From Candidatus Hartigia pinicola (GTDB lineage Bacteria > Pseudomonadota > Gammaproteobacteria > Enterobacterales > Enterobacteriaceae): a stretch of DNA of 64,000 nt. The notes below the pieces were generated by a model. The model searched no databases. It worked only from the letters and a program-made list of their open reading frames with translations, and was not told where the DNA came from. A program made the translations under genes and the position numbers. Positions within the stretch are counted from its first letter, which is position 1. Each line of letters begins with the position of its first letter. The stretch lies in NCBI GenBank assembly GCA_020541205.1, contig CP048208.1, positions 1,302,001-1,366,000 of the forward strand, in the 5' to 3' direction. Below, in pieces: positions 13,201 to 24,854 of this stretch.

Positions 13201-14993
13201 ATATATTATTTCTTGAGGAATATACAGTAGTATGAATGTTAATTGTTAAACATCATACAATATAGCAGAATTTTCTCCTGTCATTAAGAAATCATTATAG
13301 ATTAACTAAAAAAATTTTTACATTAAAAACATAAATCAGCATTAAGCATCTTATGATTTAATGTTTAAAAAATTGATTTAATTTATGTATGTTAACTATT
13401 TATTCCTGATAACCGGTAATAGAGTTAAATTTCAAAGAACAAATATCTTAATGTTTTATATTTTCATATGTTCATGATGGAAATGATCTCCCAGTCAACA
13501 ATCTCTAATAAAATATTAACACCCTTAACAGTCTTAATCTAATTATCAATAGAACTTTAAAAAACAAATTAAATGTCACTAACGGAATATATTTTAATCA
13601 CATTTTTGATAATTCACTAAACACGTATAAATAAATTTTCATCGATAGTACGATTGACGATCAAATAGATTGCTCCACTAAAATTAACATCAGTGCGTAT
13701 TTAGCTAAATTTAAATTATTTAAAAGTAAGTTATTAGAAATATATAGTTGACTCTCTGGAAGCTGTATTTAATTTAACAACGTTACTTTTTAAAAAAAAG
13801 AACTATTTTTAAACTATAGAAGCTATCATTCAAAATGATATAAATTTCTTTATTTTTTGTTACAAGTAGAAAAATCTACTAATTATGACATGATGTTTAA
13901 AAAATGGTTTTTAACATCATTTATAGTACCACATGAAATATACGCTAAATCTAAATTTTTTATTAAAAAATTATGATACCTTCAAGTAAAATAAAGACTT
14001 TACTTAACAATAACTTGATAATGCAGTGAAATTAATTACATTTTTTAAAAATTAACTTTTTAAAAAAATCAAGCTTTTTTAAATAACGCTTAAAAATAGA
14101 TAATCAATCAAGTCTGATTTGGAAATATTCAGAATATCAAAAAATTTTTATCATAATAAATGTGCAACACGTAAACACAAAAAAGACATTTCATACTAAA
14201 ATTTATAAAATGATTAAAATATTTTCGGATTAAACAATATATTAGAGTAGACACTACAATTTACTAAATAAACTGTGTAAACGATAAGTAATATCAAGAA
14301 TAGAAGAAATACTTTCATAGCTTATACTATTATATAAACAATTACTTATATCTAAATGGTGAATTCATCATTAGTACACGATGCAGAGAAAAATTCTCAG
14401 CTAGTCTATTTTATAAATTTAGAATAATCCTTGATATAAAGTAATTTTTAAAATGAGTATTGTGAATGTCATTTAACAATGTTCACTTATCAAGTTTAAA
14501 TTAGTTCAACTAAAAAATATCATCAAATATAAAAATCATAAAATATATTTAAATACACAATTTTAATTTGTATATCTATTATATATCTTCTCTTTTACAA
14601 AAAAATACTAAATAAATTTTTAAGAAGTAAGCATCAACATTTTACTCAAGTTCTTCAACAGGATTAGCTTCATTTCTTCAAAATAACGTTAGATAATACA
14701 CAATAATCAAACTTTATCAAAAATAGAATACAACGACAGCTTAGTTAGAAAAGTTTTAATAACTGTTTCTACCACTTTATGAATGAAAATTTTTAATAAT
14801 GCAAAGTATATAAATACCTCTTGTAAGTATTGTAAATACCTAGTAAAAAATACTGAATGACTGTTTTTCAGGAAAATTAATCCCTCTCTACTAAGAGGAT
14901 CTTCAATATATCTCACGAAAAAAAATCTCTTGAATACTCAGTTGAGTAGTATACTAATACGTTAATTAATAACAGATCTGGATAACGATAAGT
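10288..14993. other. 4.7-kb gene desert between mlaA and dnaB
   Basis: Only short chance frames are present (11712-11894 and 14707-14916, both minus), with no ribosome site or family resemblance. In enterics the divergent neighbour of dnaB is qorA; I translated the minus strand from about 14930 downwards and found no match I trust. A rearrangement join must lie here, because mlaA and dnaB are far apart in E. coli. Confidence 0.5.
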
Positions 14994-16403
14994 ATGGCTA
15001 TCAAATACCTCTCAGACAATAAAATTCATACACTAAGTAAAAAAGAAATAGAAAACCTAAAACTTCCACCGTACTCTATGGAAGCAGAACAATCAGTATT
15101 AGGAGGGTTAATACTAGATAATGAACGTTGGGACACAGTCTCCGAGCGCGTTACCCAAAAAGATTTTTATAGTCCTCCACACCGAACTATCTTTTCTCAA
15201 ATGCAAAACCTGCTTGAAAAAGGTCAGCCTATTGATTTAATCACATTATCAGAATCACTGGAACTACAAGATGAACTGAATAGTGTTGGGGGGTTCACTT
15301 ATCTTTCTAAACTATCAAAAAATATCCCAAGTGCAGCAAACATCAATTCTTATGCAGAGATAATCCACGAACGCGCTATTGTTCGCGACTTAATCTCAGT
15401 AGCTCATGGTATTGCAGAGGCTGGTTACAATCCTCAAGGACGCAGTAGTGAAGATTTACTAGATTTAGCAGAAACTAAAGTATTACAAATTGCAGAATTA
15501 AAAACTCGTAAAAATGTAGGACCAAAAGATATTAAAACTATATTAACTAAAACTATTGAAAAAATTGAAAAAATCTATCAACAACCTCATGATGGTGTAA
15601 CAGGAATTTCGACAGGTTATCAAGAACTCGATAAAAAAACTTCAGGCTTACAATGTACTGACTTAATTATTATTGCAGCACGTCCATCAATGGGAAAAAC
15701 GACTTTTGCGATGAATTTATGTGAAAATGTAGCTATGACAGAAGATAAACCTGTTTTGATCTTTAGTTTAGAGATGCCTGGTAATCAAATTATGATGCGT
15801 ATATTAGCATCACTATCTCGTGTTGATCAAACTAAAATCCGTACTGGTCAATTAAATGATGAAGAATGGGCTCGCATTTCTAGTACAATGGGGATTTTAT
15901 CAGAAAAAAGTAACATGTATATTGATGACTCTTCTGGCTTAACACCAATAGAGACTCGCTCACGCGCTCGTCGAATTTATCGCGAACACGGTGGGTTAAG
16001 CCTTATAATGATTGACTATTTGCAGCTTATGCGAGTGCCTGCATTATCAGATAATCGTACTTTAGAAATTGCAGAAATTTCACGTTCTTTAAAAGCATTA
16101 GCTAAAGAGCTTAACGTGCCAGTTATCGCGTTATCACAGCTTAATCGTAGCCTTGAAAAACGCACAGACAAACGTCCTATTAATGCAGACTTACGCGAAT
16201 CTGGTTCTATCGAACAAGATGCTGACCTAATCATCTTTATTTATCGTGATGAGATATATCATCATAAGAGTGACTTAAAGGGGGTGGCTGAAATAATTTT
16301 AGGTAAACAACGGAATGGTCCAATCGGCACAATCCGACTGATGTTTAATGGACGATGGTCTCGTTTTGACAATTATATTGGTCCTGCATATAATAATGAA
16401 TAA
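14994..16403 (+). CDS. dnaB: replicative DNA helicase DnaB
   Basis: Hexameric 5'-to-3' helicase that unwinds the replication fork and recruits primase. The protein has 469 residues against 471 in E. coli. The N-terminal domain begins around PYSMEAEQSVLGGLILDNER, followed by the linker and the RecA-type motor. Walker A is ARPSMGKTT (K235) and motif 2 is LIMIDYLQLM. LSQLNRSLEKR and the ESGSIEQDADL segment follow, with the arginine-finger region near KQRNGPIGT. Only the first 25 or so residues diverge from enteric sequences, as usual. The ribosome site is weak (GATAACGATAAGT). It is followed 101 nt later by alr, the ancestral enteric order. Confidence 0.98.
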   Translation: MAIKYLSDNKIHTLSKKEIENLKLPPYSMEAEQSVLGGLILDNERWDTVSERVTQKDFYSPPHRTIFSQMQNLLEKGQPIDLITLSESLELQDELNSVGGFTYLSKLSKNIPSAANINSYAEIIHERAIVRDLISVAHGIAEAGYNPQGRSSEDLLDLAETKVLQIAELKTRKNVGPKDIKTILTKTIEKIEKIYQQPHDGVTGISTGYQELDKKTSGLQCTDLIIIAARPSMGKTTFAMNLCENVAMTEDKPVLIFSLEMPGNQIMMRILASLSRVDQTKIRTGQLNDEEWARISSTMGILSEKSNMYIDDSSGLTPIETRSRARRIYREHGGLSLIMIDYLQLMRVPALSDNRTLEIAEISRSLKALAKELNVPVIALSQLNRSLEKRTDKRPINADLRESGSIEQDADLIIFIYRDEIYHHKSDLKGVAEIILGKQRNGPIGTIRLMFNGRWSRFDNYIGPAYNNE

Positions 16404-16504
16404 TTAATTTCAATGCACTCTATTATATTTTATAACACCAATACAACTGAAATTTATAATACGCATTACATATTTATACATGATTATCTTGAAACGAGGA
16501 AATA

Positions 16505-17587
16505 ATGAAAGCGGCAACTGCATCAATTAATCGCCAAGCTCTTCGACATAATTTACAAAAAGTAAAAGAACTTGCACCACATAGCCGTGTAATTGCAATT
16601 GTAAAAGCAAATGCTTACGGTCATGGCTTAACTGAAGTAAGCAATAGCATTCAAGACGTTGTTGATGGTTTTGGTGTCGCTCGTCTCAAAGAGGCGTTAG
16701 CACTGAGAAAGCAAGGCATTAATCGTCTTATTATATTACTTTCAGGTTTTTTTGAAATACTGGATCTTTCTTTTTTAGTTAGGTATCAAATTGATACAGT
16801 TATCCACTGCATTGAACAGCTTAAAATACTTGAAACAGTGACACTAACTAAACCAATAAAAGCGTGGATGAAAATTGATACTGGGATGCATCGCCTAGGA
16901 GTGTTACCTCAAGAAGCGCAAGCTTTTTATCAACGCTTACAAGAATGTAAAAATATTCAAAAACCTATCAATATTGTCAGTCATTTTTCTCAAGCTGATG
17001 AGCCGGAATTGCCTATAACATCTCATCAAATCAATTGTTTTAATCAATTTATTAAAAATAAACCTGGTGAAAAATCTATTTCAGCATCTTCAGGTATTTT
17101 AGTATACCCAGAGGCCCATTACGATTGGGTCAGGCCAGGGATTATTATATATGGCGCATCTCCCCAAAAAGGAAAATCAGCAAAAGACTTAGGTTTACAG
17201 AGTGTAATGACGTTACAGTCTACGTTAATTTCTGTTAAGGTTCACGTTGCAGGGCAGCGTGTTGGTTATGGTGGGAGATGGTGTAGTAAACAAGATACTC
17301 AACTTGGCGTTGTCGCCATTGGCTATGGTGATGGGTATCCTCAAACTGCACCGTCAGGAACACCTGTCTTTATTAATGGACGCATCGTTCCTCTTGTTGG
17401 GAACGTCTCCATGGATATGATTACTATAGATTTAGGACCAGATACTAATGATAAGGTAGGTGATAAAGTAATTTTATGGGGGAGAGAGTTACCTATTGAA
17501 GATATTGCCTTAAAAACAGGCATTATTAACTATGAATTACTTACAAAATTAACCTCAAGAGTCGTAATGCATTATATCGACGAATAA
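16505..17587 (+). CDS. alr: alanine racemase
   Basis: PLP enzyme that converts L-alanine to D-alanine for peptidoglycan, in the cytoplasm. It has 360 residues, the usual length. The PLP lysine is K34 in AIVKANAYGHG, and the second catalytic base is the tyrosine of RVGYGGRW. VSHFSQADE, HYDWVRPGI and GNVSMDMITID are typical family blocks of the TIM-barrel and C-terminal beta domains. The start follows a clear ACGAGGAAATA ribosome site. Its presence next to murA, fabI and the LPS genes elsewhere in the window indicates that a real cell envelope is still built. The usual downstream neighbours tyrB and aphA are not recognisable. Confidence 0.97.
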   Translation: MKAATASINRQALRHNLQKVKELAPHSRVIAIVKANAYGHGLTEVSNSIQDVVDGFGVARLKEALALRKQGINRLIILLSGFFEILDLSFLVRYQIDTVIHCIEQLKILETVTLTKPIKAWMKIDTGMHRLGVLPQEAQAFYQRLQECKNIQKPINIVSHFSQADEPELPITSHQINCFNQFIKNKPGEKSISASSGILVYPEAHYDWVRPGIIIYGASPQKGKSAKDLGLQSVMTLQSTLISVKVHVAGQRVGYGGRWCSKQDTQLGVVAIGYGDGYPQTAPSGTPVFINGRIVPLVGNVSMDMITIDLGPDTNDKVGDKVILWGRELPIEDIALKTGIINYELLTKLTSRVVMHYIDE

Positions 17588-20500
17588 CTATTAAATCTTT
17601 TTTTCAATCTAAATAAAAATACGATTATCATGAAGATATTATATATATTTCAATACAGCGATTCTAATATTAACAATCAAATCTTATTACTAATGAATGC
17701 ATTTAATTAATATTGTATTTAAAATAATCAATATGAGTGTTGAACTATATTAGAGTAGTTTAATACAAAACTATTAAATGAAATGCTATTAATTATGCAA
17801 ATCAATCTTAAGAGAATATCATTCTACAGTGCATCACTCTATCTAAAAATATAAAACTTTAAAATTCTCATATAAACATCTAAACACTTTTTTTTAGTAA
17901 AAATATTCGCTGATTTTAAGTTATAAGGTAAACAACAATACTCAATATTAAATACTTTTTTATGCTAAAAACGAAATATTAACTTTTACTTACTATTATT
18001 TTGATTTTAATCTTTATTATATGATTTAATAAATTTAACATAGAAACAATCATCTGTTGCTTGTCTTAATTTTGATATAGAAATTAATTATTATTTTAAT
18101 TGCGATAAAGAATTAAAAAAATAAAATTTAATCAAAAGTTGTAAAGACTGAAAAATTACCATTACTACTATTATTTATCATACACTTTTTTTCTGTTGAA
18201 AGCTAACACATTATAATTTTACGTAAGATCAGTCGCATGTAATCTGATAAGTTAATGAATTTAAAAATTAGTGCTATTATTAAATATTATTTATTAAAAT
18301 TTAACCGAAAACATCAATAAACATGGCTAGATAATTAAAATGATCGTAAATGTATTTACTGATGCAATGAGTATTTTTAAATACTATTCAGAATAATTTA
18401 TAAATATAATTATTTTATACGTATAGTTATTAAAAGTAAGATTTTTATCAAAGTAACATTGATCAAGATATATTTCAATAAACTTAACTCTTGTTTATTA
18501 ACATAAAAAATATATATTCTAAAATATCAATATACAAAATATTATGTACATTAATATATTGTTCTTAGAATAACTCACCAGTATGCCTAATCTCTATCTA
18601 GAGATTATTTTTACAAAGAAGTAACACGTATAACTAATTTGTAACTCCTTAAAAAATAGTAAACACAAAAAACAAACTTACTGAGTAAACGTTAATAACC
18701 TAATAAAATAACTCTATTTAAACAGTCGGCGACATGTTAATACTATTTTATAATTATTCAATTATAAAATAGTAAAAAATAAATACGAATCAAAAAAATT
18801 ATCGTTTAATAAAATATTTCAAAATTGAACAATAAATTATAACAGACAGTGATAGTTCTCTCGATTCAATGACAGTCGTAAGATCGCTAATATAAGAAAT
18901 AAACATGTATTTTAATAACTTTCATCCTAAACAAAAATTATTTAAATATATAAAAATATCTCGAAAATTTAGAATAATAAAACACAATCTTTAAGCTATC
19001 GAGAAATAATAAACTAAATACTTTAAATATAAAATTTAAAAGTGTAAAATCGTCGATTTGATATTTTATTAACTAATAAATCTCACTAAATATACAAAAT
19101 AATAAGAAATATTCTTATACCTCGTTTCACTTCTAAAATCTGCTATCAACTACTTTTCTGTTAGTTAAATAAAAATTATAAACTGCAATACATTGTTTGG
19201 AGATTCATATCATGTCTAATTATACTTACACATAAAATCTATAACAACATTACGCCAATAATATTAACTTTGTTTAATATAGCTTTATTTAGTAGAGCTT
19301 AGTTTATCTTATTTAATTAACCTCACAATTAATTGCATTTTATTTTTAAATACAAATAGGTTTAAACTCTAATATCCTAGACTATTAAAACAGGTAACAT
19401 CACTGTACTTACTAAAAACTACGCCATTTTCTTCAGTAAAGCTTCACTAAAGCTTCTCTGTAATTAATAAATTTTACATTTTTGAAATTAAACATAAAAT
19501 ATGCAATATATTTTCTTGAAAACCTAAGAGTACAATAATTGATGCTAATCTGCATTTTATAATTAAAAGATCACTTTTCCAATGAGATTGTGGTCATAAC
19601 TTTCTTTATATGAATAAAAAAATAAAAATATTCGTAAGAATATCAAATAACTAAAATAGTGCTATTCTAGATAGAGTCAATAAATAATATATCATAAAAT
19701 ATGAGTCTTCTACAAAAGAAACACGAAATACTAAAAATCAATAAATCTAAAAAATCTTTGATAAGACTAAAATAATAACATAGGTGATCTAAATATGTCT
19801 ATTTAATATAAAACAATATTTATTCCTACATTTTATTAAATATTAAGTATAAACTGATACCTTCAATATATCCCGCTATTACTATTTCAGTTATGATTTG
19901 AATATACGTAGTATAGAAAACTCATATCCATAAAATGATCCTAAAATAATAAGCACAATACATCATTAACATATAAATATATTTATATTCACTATGAATA
20001 TACAAGCAATAAAAAACAAATTTTAACAGTAACTCAAACCATATAAATATGATCTAAAATAAATCTAAAATAACTGAAAATCTTTAAAATTATTCTAACT
20101 CAAGTATTTGAATTTACTGAAAAAAATTACCGATTAAATATATTAAAGTATAGTAATAGATGACGCAACTATAGCATATTAAAAATAAACTAATTTTTAC
20201 AATCAAGTACTAATAATAAATGTAGAGATTATCATAAAACAAATAAAATATTATTTACTAACGAACGAATGTGATGTCATTGATTAAAAAATATTATTCA
20301 ACTGCTTAATAAACTTTATAAAATTATACTAAGTCAATCTTATATGCAGGTAATTCAAAACTACATTACAATTTATTACATTATCATTGATAATAAATAA
20401 TTTACACTGTTATGTCGTTGAATCTAATTATTGTTGAATGATTGTATATAATGGATATATACTTACTTATAATTATACAGATTTCATTGTAATATCATTA

Positions 20501-21239
20501 AGTGTTATCACATAAAAATATTATTAACAATACGTAAAGAATATGTTAAAATTTTAATAAAAACGCAACTGAAGAAAAAAGTTAAACGTGTATAAGTTTC
20601 TATGAGTTATATTAAGATAGTTGCATGATTTTCAGCAACAATCCAGCATAAAAACTTTAACAAAGCGATAACAATTATACTAATAAAAATTTTAATTATC
20701 ACAAGATGTTCTAGATAAATAAGAATTTTTACATTAAGTTGTTTATATTATAAAAAGTACTTTATATAATGCTCGTCACAATTTTTTTTGGTAATTAATA
20801 ATTAGAAAATAATTATTTATATTAACGATGTCTGCTAAATATTAATAAACAATATTACTGAACACTATATTTACCTATTAACACAGTATAAATAAAATTT
20901 TTTTAATTTATATATGACAGGTAAAAAATACTAATTTTACGATCAAATAATTGATCTAGTATGTAATAACGCTCACCCTTATCATATTATTTTTTATCTA
21001 TTGAGCTAATTATTGAAAAAATAAAATAGTTATTTTCGATTGAATATTTTAGAGCACAGTGTTATATCTAGTATTAAAATTGCGAACATGTATTGTATAT
21101 GTATCTATACATCAACACATACAAATTTTAAATTTTTATTCAGTTTCTCTTTTATTTATATCTTGAAGCATTCGATTTATAATTCAGATAATAATTAATA
21201 AAATAATTTAAATACAAATAACAACGTGAACACTAGAAA
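17588..21239. other. 3.7-kb gene desert between alr and uvrA
   Basis: Enteric synteny predicts tyrB and aphA here (plus strand). I tested conserved TyrB blocks at their predicted distances. Only isolated coincidences appeared, such as an Arg-Arg pair near 18727, so I call no remnant. No RNA gene, repeat or long frame is visible. Confidence 0.5.
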
Positions 21240-24074
21240 CTAGTAACCACGTTGTAAAATGGGTTTTAAAAAACGCGCTGTATGTGATCTTTCACACTCT
21301 ACCACCTCCTCTGGTGTACCAGAAATTAATATTTCCCCACCCCCGTCACCTCCTTCAGGACCTAAGTCAATAATCCAATCCGCAGTTTTTATAACATCAA
21401 GGTTATGCTCAATAACGACGATAGTATTTCCTTTAGCACGTAATTGATACAATACCGTAAGTAATTGTTGGATATCAAAGCAGTGAAGACCAATTGTTGG
21501 TTCATCAAAAATATAGATAGTCTGACCTGTTCCACGCTTAGACAATTCGCGCGCTAACTTCACTCGTTGAGCCTCTCCTCCTGATAAAGTAATTGCAGAT
21601 TGACCTAAGCAAATATAAGATAACCCAACGTCTATGAGCCTTTGTATTTTATATGTCAGAACAGGAACCGAAGCAAAAAACTCGCGAGCTTCTTCAATCG
21701 TCATATTAAGAACTTCATAAATATTTTTACCTTTATATTTAATTTCTAATGTTTCACGATTATAGCGCTTATTTTTACATTGATCACACGGTACGTAAAC
21801 ATCAGGCAAGAAGTGCATTGAAACCTTAATTACTCCATCTCCTTGACATGTTTCACAACGACCACCTTTAATATTAAAACTAAAACGTCCTGGATTATAT
21901 CCTCGAGTTCGAGATTCAGGCACGGAAGAAAATAACTCACGAATTGGTGTAAACACACCTGTATAGGTAGCTGGATTAGAACGAGGAGTTCTTCCTATGG
22001 GGCTTTGATTAATGTCAATCACCTTATCAAAATATTCCAATCCTTCAACATCTACATACGATAAAGGCGTAGTTGTAATCATTCTATTTAATTTTTGTTG
22101 AGCAATTGGGAATAAAGTATTGTTAATTAATGTTGATTTACCTGAACCTGAGACACCAGTAATACAGGTAAATAAACCCACAGGTATTTTTAATGTCACA
22201 TTTTTTAAATTGTTTCCTGTGGCACCAATCACTTGAAGTATCTTATTTTTGTTAATAGGTGTGCGCGTTTCTGGTACGTCAATTCTTCGCTTGCCACTGA
22301 GGAATTGTCCTGTCAGTGATGCAGGATTTGATATTATATCATCTAGTGTACCTTGAGCAACAATTTCTCCTCCATGAACACCCGCTCTTGGCCCAAGATC
22401 AATTAGATGATCTGCGGCTCGAATAGCATCTTCATCATGTTCAACAACAATAATGGTATTACCTAAATTACGTAGATAAACTAACGTTTCTAGTAAGAGG
22501 TGATTATCGCGTTGATGAAGGCCAATTGACGGTTCATCAAGAACATACATAACACCGACAAGAGCTGTACCAATTTGACTAGCAAGGCGAATACGCTGTG
22601 CTTCACCACCAGACAATGTATAGACAGAACGAGAAAGTGTTAAATAATTAAGTCCAACGTTAACTAAGAACTTTAAACGTACACTAATTTCTTTTAACAC
22701 TGTACTAGCAATCTGTGCACGTTGACCATTAAGTTGTAAATTTTGAAAAAATTTAACTGCATAATCTATATTATAGTCTACAATTTCAGGTAATGTAGTA
22801 TTTTCAATAAAAACAAAGCGCGCTTCTTTACACAAACGAGTACCGTGACATGTTAAACACGGACGATTACTAATATATTTAGAGAATGACTCACGTGTTG
22901 TTTCTGATTCGGTCTCTTTATAACGGCGCTCCATATTATTAATCACACCTGAAAAAGGATGATGACGAACTGTAACATCACCGCGATTATTATAATATTT
23001 AAATTTAATAATCTCTTTTCCTGAACCATGAAGAATAGTGTGTTGTATTTCAGGCGTTAGTGTAGCATAAGGGGCATCAATATTAAACTTATAATGCTCT
23101 GCAAGAGATTGAAGCATCTGGAAATAGTAGAAATTACTATGGTCCCAACCATGAATTGCTCCATCGTAAAGTGAAATTCCAGTATTATGAACAACTTTCA
23201 CAGAATCAAAAAACTGTTGAACGCCAAGGCCATCACAGTTTGAACAGGCACCAGTAGGATTATTAAATGAAAATAAACGTGGCTCCAATTTTACCATATT
23301 ATAACCACAAACAACACAAACAAAATTAGATGAAAATAACAATTCTTTTGCGGTTGGATTATCCATGTCAACTAAAAGCGCTATTCCACAGGACAGTTGA
23401 AGGGCAGTTTCAAAAGATTCTGATAAACGCCGTGCAATATCATGACGTATTTTAAAACGATCGACAACTATTTCAATGGTATGTTTCTTTTGCAGCTCCA
23501 GTATTGGTAAATTAGAAAGTTCGCATACCTTACCATTAATACGAGCGCGTACATAACCTTGAGAAGCTAAATTATTTAATACTGCCAGGTGATCACCTTT
23601 ACGATCTTTGAAAATTGGCGCTAATAGCATCATGCGATGATTGTTTGGTTGTGTTAAAACAGCATCTACCATTTGGCTAACATTATACGCAGTAAGTGGC
23701 ATGTTGTGATCAGGACAGCGAGGTTCACCAATTCGGGAAAATAATAACCTTAGATAATCATGAATTTCAGTGATTGTTCCGACAGTTGATCTGGGATTAT
23801 GAGACGTTGATTTCTGTTCAATTGAAATAGAGGGTGACAACCCTTCTATATGATCTACATCAGGTTTTTCAATTAATGAAAGAAATTGCCTTGCATAAAC
23901 AGATAAAGATTCCACATAACGACGATGACCTTCTGCATATAATGTATCAAAAGCTAATGAAGATTTTCCTGATCCTGACAAACCAGTCATGACTATTAGT
24001 TTATCTCGGGGGATTCTAAGATTAATATTTTTTAAATTATGAGTTCGAGCGCCACGTATTTCGATGTAATCCAT
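21240..24074 (-). CDS. uvrA: excinuclease ABC subunit A
   Basis: Damage-recognition ATPase of nucleotide excision repair; it loads UvrB at lesions. It has 944 residues (940 in E. coli) and both ABC modules are intact. Walker A1 is [11 protein letters not shown] near residue 31 and A2 is [10 protein letters not shown] near 640. Signatures are [12 protein letters not shown] and [12 protein letters not shown], and Walker B strands read [12 protein letters not shown] and [12 protein letters not shown]. Two zinc modules are present: CVVC with CSNC around residues 250-280, and CETC with CDQC around 735-760. The start ATG follows TAGGAAATAGTAA. It is divergent from ssb, exactly as in E. coli. No frame damage is seen. 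UvrB and UvrC must be encoded elsewhere for it to work. Confidence 0.98.
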   Translation of the reverse strand: MDYIEIRGARTHNLKNINLRIPRDKLIVMTGLSGSGKSSLAFDTLYAEGHRRYVESLSVYARQFLSLIEKPDVDHIEGLSPSISIEQKSTSHNPRSTVGTITEIHDYLRLLFSRIGEPRCPDHNMPLTAYNVSQMVDAVLTQPNNHRMMLLAPIFKDRKGDHLAVLNNLASQGYVRARINGKVCELSNLPILELQKKHTIEIVVDRFKIRHDIARRLSESFETALQLSCGIALLVDMDNPTAKELLFSSNFVCVVCGYNMVKLEPRLFSFNNPTGACSNCDGLGVQQFFDSVKVVHNTGISLYDGAIHGWDHSNFYYFQMLQSLAEHYKFNIDAPYATLTPEIQHTILHGSGKEIIKFKYYNNRGDVTVRHHPFSGVINNMERRYKETESETTRESFSKYISNRPCLTCHGTRLCKEARFVFIENTTLPEIVDYNIDYAVKFFQNLQLNGQRAQIASTVLKEISVRLKFLVNVGLNYLTLSRSVYTLSGGEAQRIRLASQIGTALVGVMYVLDEPSIGLHQRDNHLLLETLVYLRNLGNTIIVVEHDEDAIRAADHLIDLGPRAGVHGGEIVAQGTLDDIISNPASLTGQFLSGKRRIDVPETRTPINKNKILQVIGATGNNLKNVTLKIPVGLFTCITGVSGSGKSTLINNTLFPIAQQKLNRMITTTPLSYVDVEGLEYFDKVIDINQSPIGRTPRSNPATYTGVFTPIRELFSSVPESRTRGYNPGRFSFNIKGGRCETCQGDGVIKVSMHFLPDVYVPCDQCKNKRYNRETLEIKYKGKNIYEVLNMTIEEAREFFASVPVLTYKIQRLIDVGLSYICLGQSAITLSGGEAQRVKLARELSKRGTGQTIYIFDEPTIGLHCFDIQQLLTVLYQLRAKGNTIVVIEHNLDVIKTADWIIDLGPEGGDGGGEILISGTPEEVVECERSHTARFLKPILQRGY

Positions 24075-24135
24075 TTACTATTTCCTAGATGATGATAGTG
24101 AGTAATCATAAATTGATGATTATCAAGATAACTTA

Positions 24136-24155
24136 TCTTATATTAATATACAGTA
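24136..24155. promoter_or_regulatory. Possible eroded LexA (SOS) box in the uvrA-ssb intergenic region
   Basis: The right half, ATATACAGTA, matches the LexA consensus half exactly. The left half, TCTTATATTA, keeps only about half of the consensus and has lost the essential CTG. In E. coli this same intergenic region carries an SOS box that controls uvrA and ssb. The position, 62-81 nt upstream of the uvrA start, fits. In such an AT-rich background a 10-nt half-site could also be chance. Confidence 0.3.
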
Positions 24156-24332
24156 CTTATGAAAAAGAGACTTATAAATACTTTTAAATATCTTTTAAGT
24201 AAAAAATTTAAATTTTATAACCACTTGAAATATTTTTACATAACTTATAATTACATATGCAATATACTTCTTTTGTGCTAAACTTTAAAATTATAACATA
24301 ACTATTAGAGATAATGTATCAGGAGAATTTTC

Positions 24333-24854
24333 ATGGCCAGCAGAGGTGTAAATAAAGTATTTCTTATCGGACATTTAGGACAAGATCCTGAAATTCGTTA
24401 TATGCCTAATAATGGTGCAGTAGCAAACTTAACCCTAGCAACCTCTGAAAACTGGCGTGATAAGCAAACTGGTGAAATGCGTGAAAAAACAGAATGGCAC
24501 CGCATTGTAATCTTTGGAAAATTAGCTGAAGTTGCAGGTGAGTATTTAAAAAAAGGCTCACAAATTTATATAGAAGGTTCTCTACAAACCCGTAAGTGGC
24601 AAGATCAAAATAACCAAGATCGCTACACTACAGAAGTAGTAGTTAAAATTGGTGGCTCAATGCAAATGTTAGGTAGTCGTAGTGGTGACTCTTTAGGAGA
24701 AAACCACGGTAGTGGGAAAAAAAAATTTTTACAACCTCAAAAACCAGACACAACACAAGAATTTAATCTTCATAGTACACAGACACGTTTACAAAAACCA
24801 TCTCAACAAGATCATGAACTATTAGTCAACATTGATGACGATATTCCATTCTAA
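24333..24854 (+). CDS. ssb: single-stranded DNA-binding protein
   Basis: Coats single-stranded DNA as a tetramer and recruits replication and repair proteins. It has 173 residues (178 in E. coli). The N-terminal OB fold covers residues 1-112 ([19 protein letters not shown], then [13 protein letters not shown] and [14 protein letters not shown]). A shortened, Gly-poor linker follows, and the protein ends in the acidic tip NIDDDIPF that binds partner proteins. The start follows ATCAGGAGAATTTTC. An A9 homopolymer at 24717-24725 lies in the linker; a slip there during transcription or replication would remove the acidic tip. It is divergent from uvrA. Confidence 0.98.
   Translation: MASRGVNKVFLIGHLGQDPEIRYMPNNGAVANLTLATSENWRDKQTGEMREKTEWHRIVIFGKLAEVAGEYLKKGSQIYIEGSLQTRKWQDQNNQDRYTTEVVVKIGGSMQMLGSRSGDSLGENHGSGKKKFLQPQKPDTTQEFNLHSTQTRLQKPSQQDHELLVNIDDDIPF

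Noticed and set aside
14707-14916. 69-codon minus-strand frame before dnaB, at the site where qorA is expected
   Set aside because: Tested against QorA blocks by eye; only a short GINF-like coincidence, not enough to call a remnant.
18560-18760. Possible tyrB remnant after alr (Arg-Arg pair and SL-like pieces at expected spacing)
   Set aside because: Flanking residues do not align; matches are at chance level.
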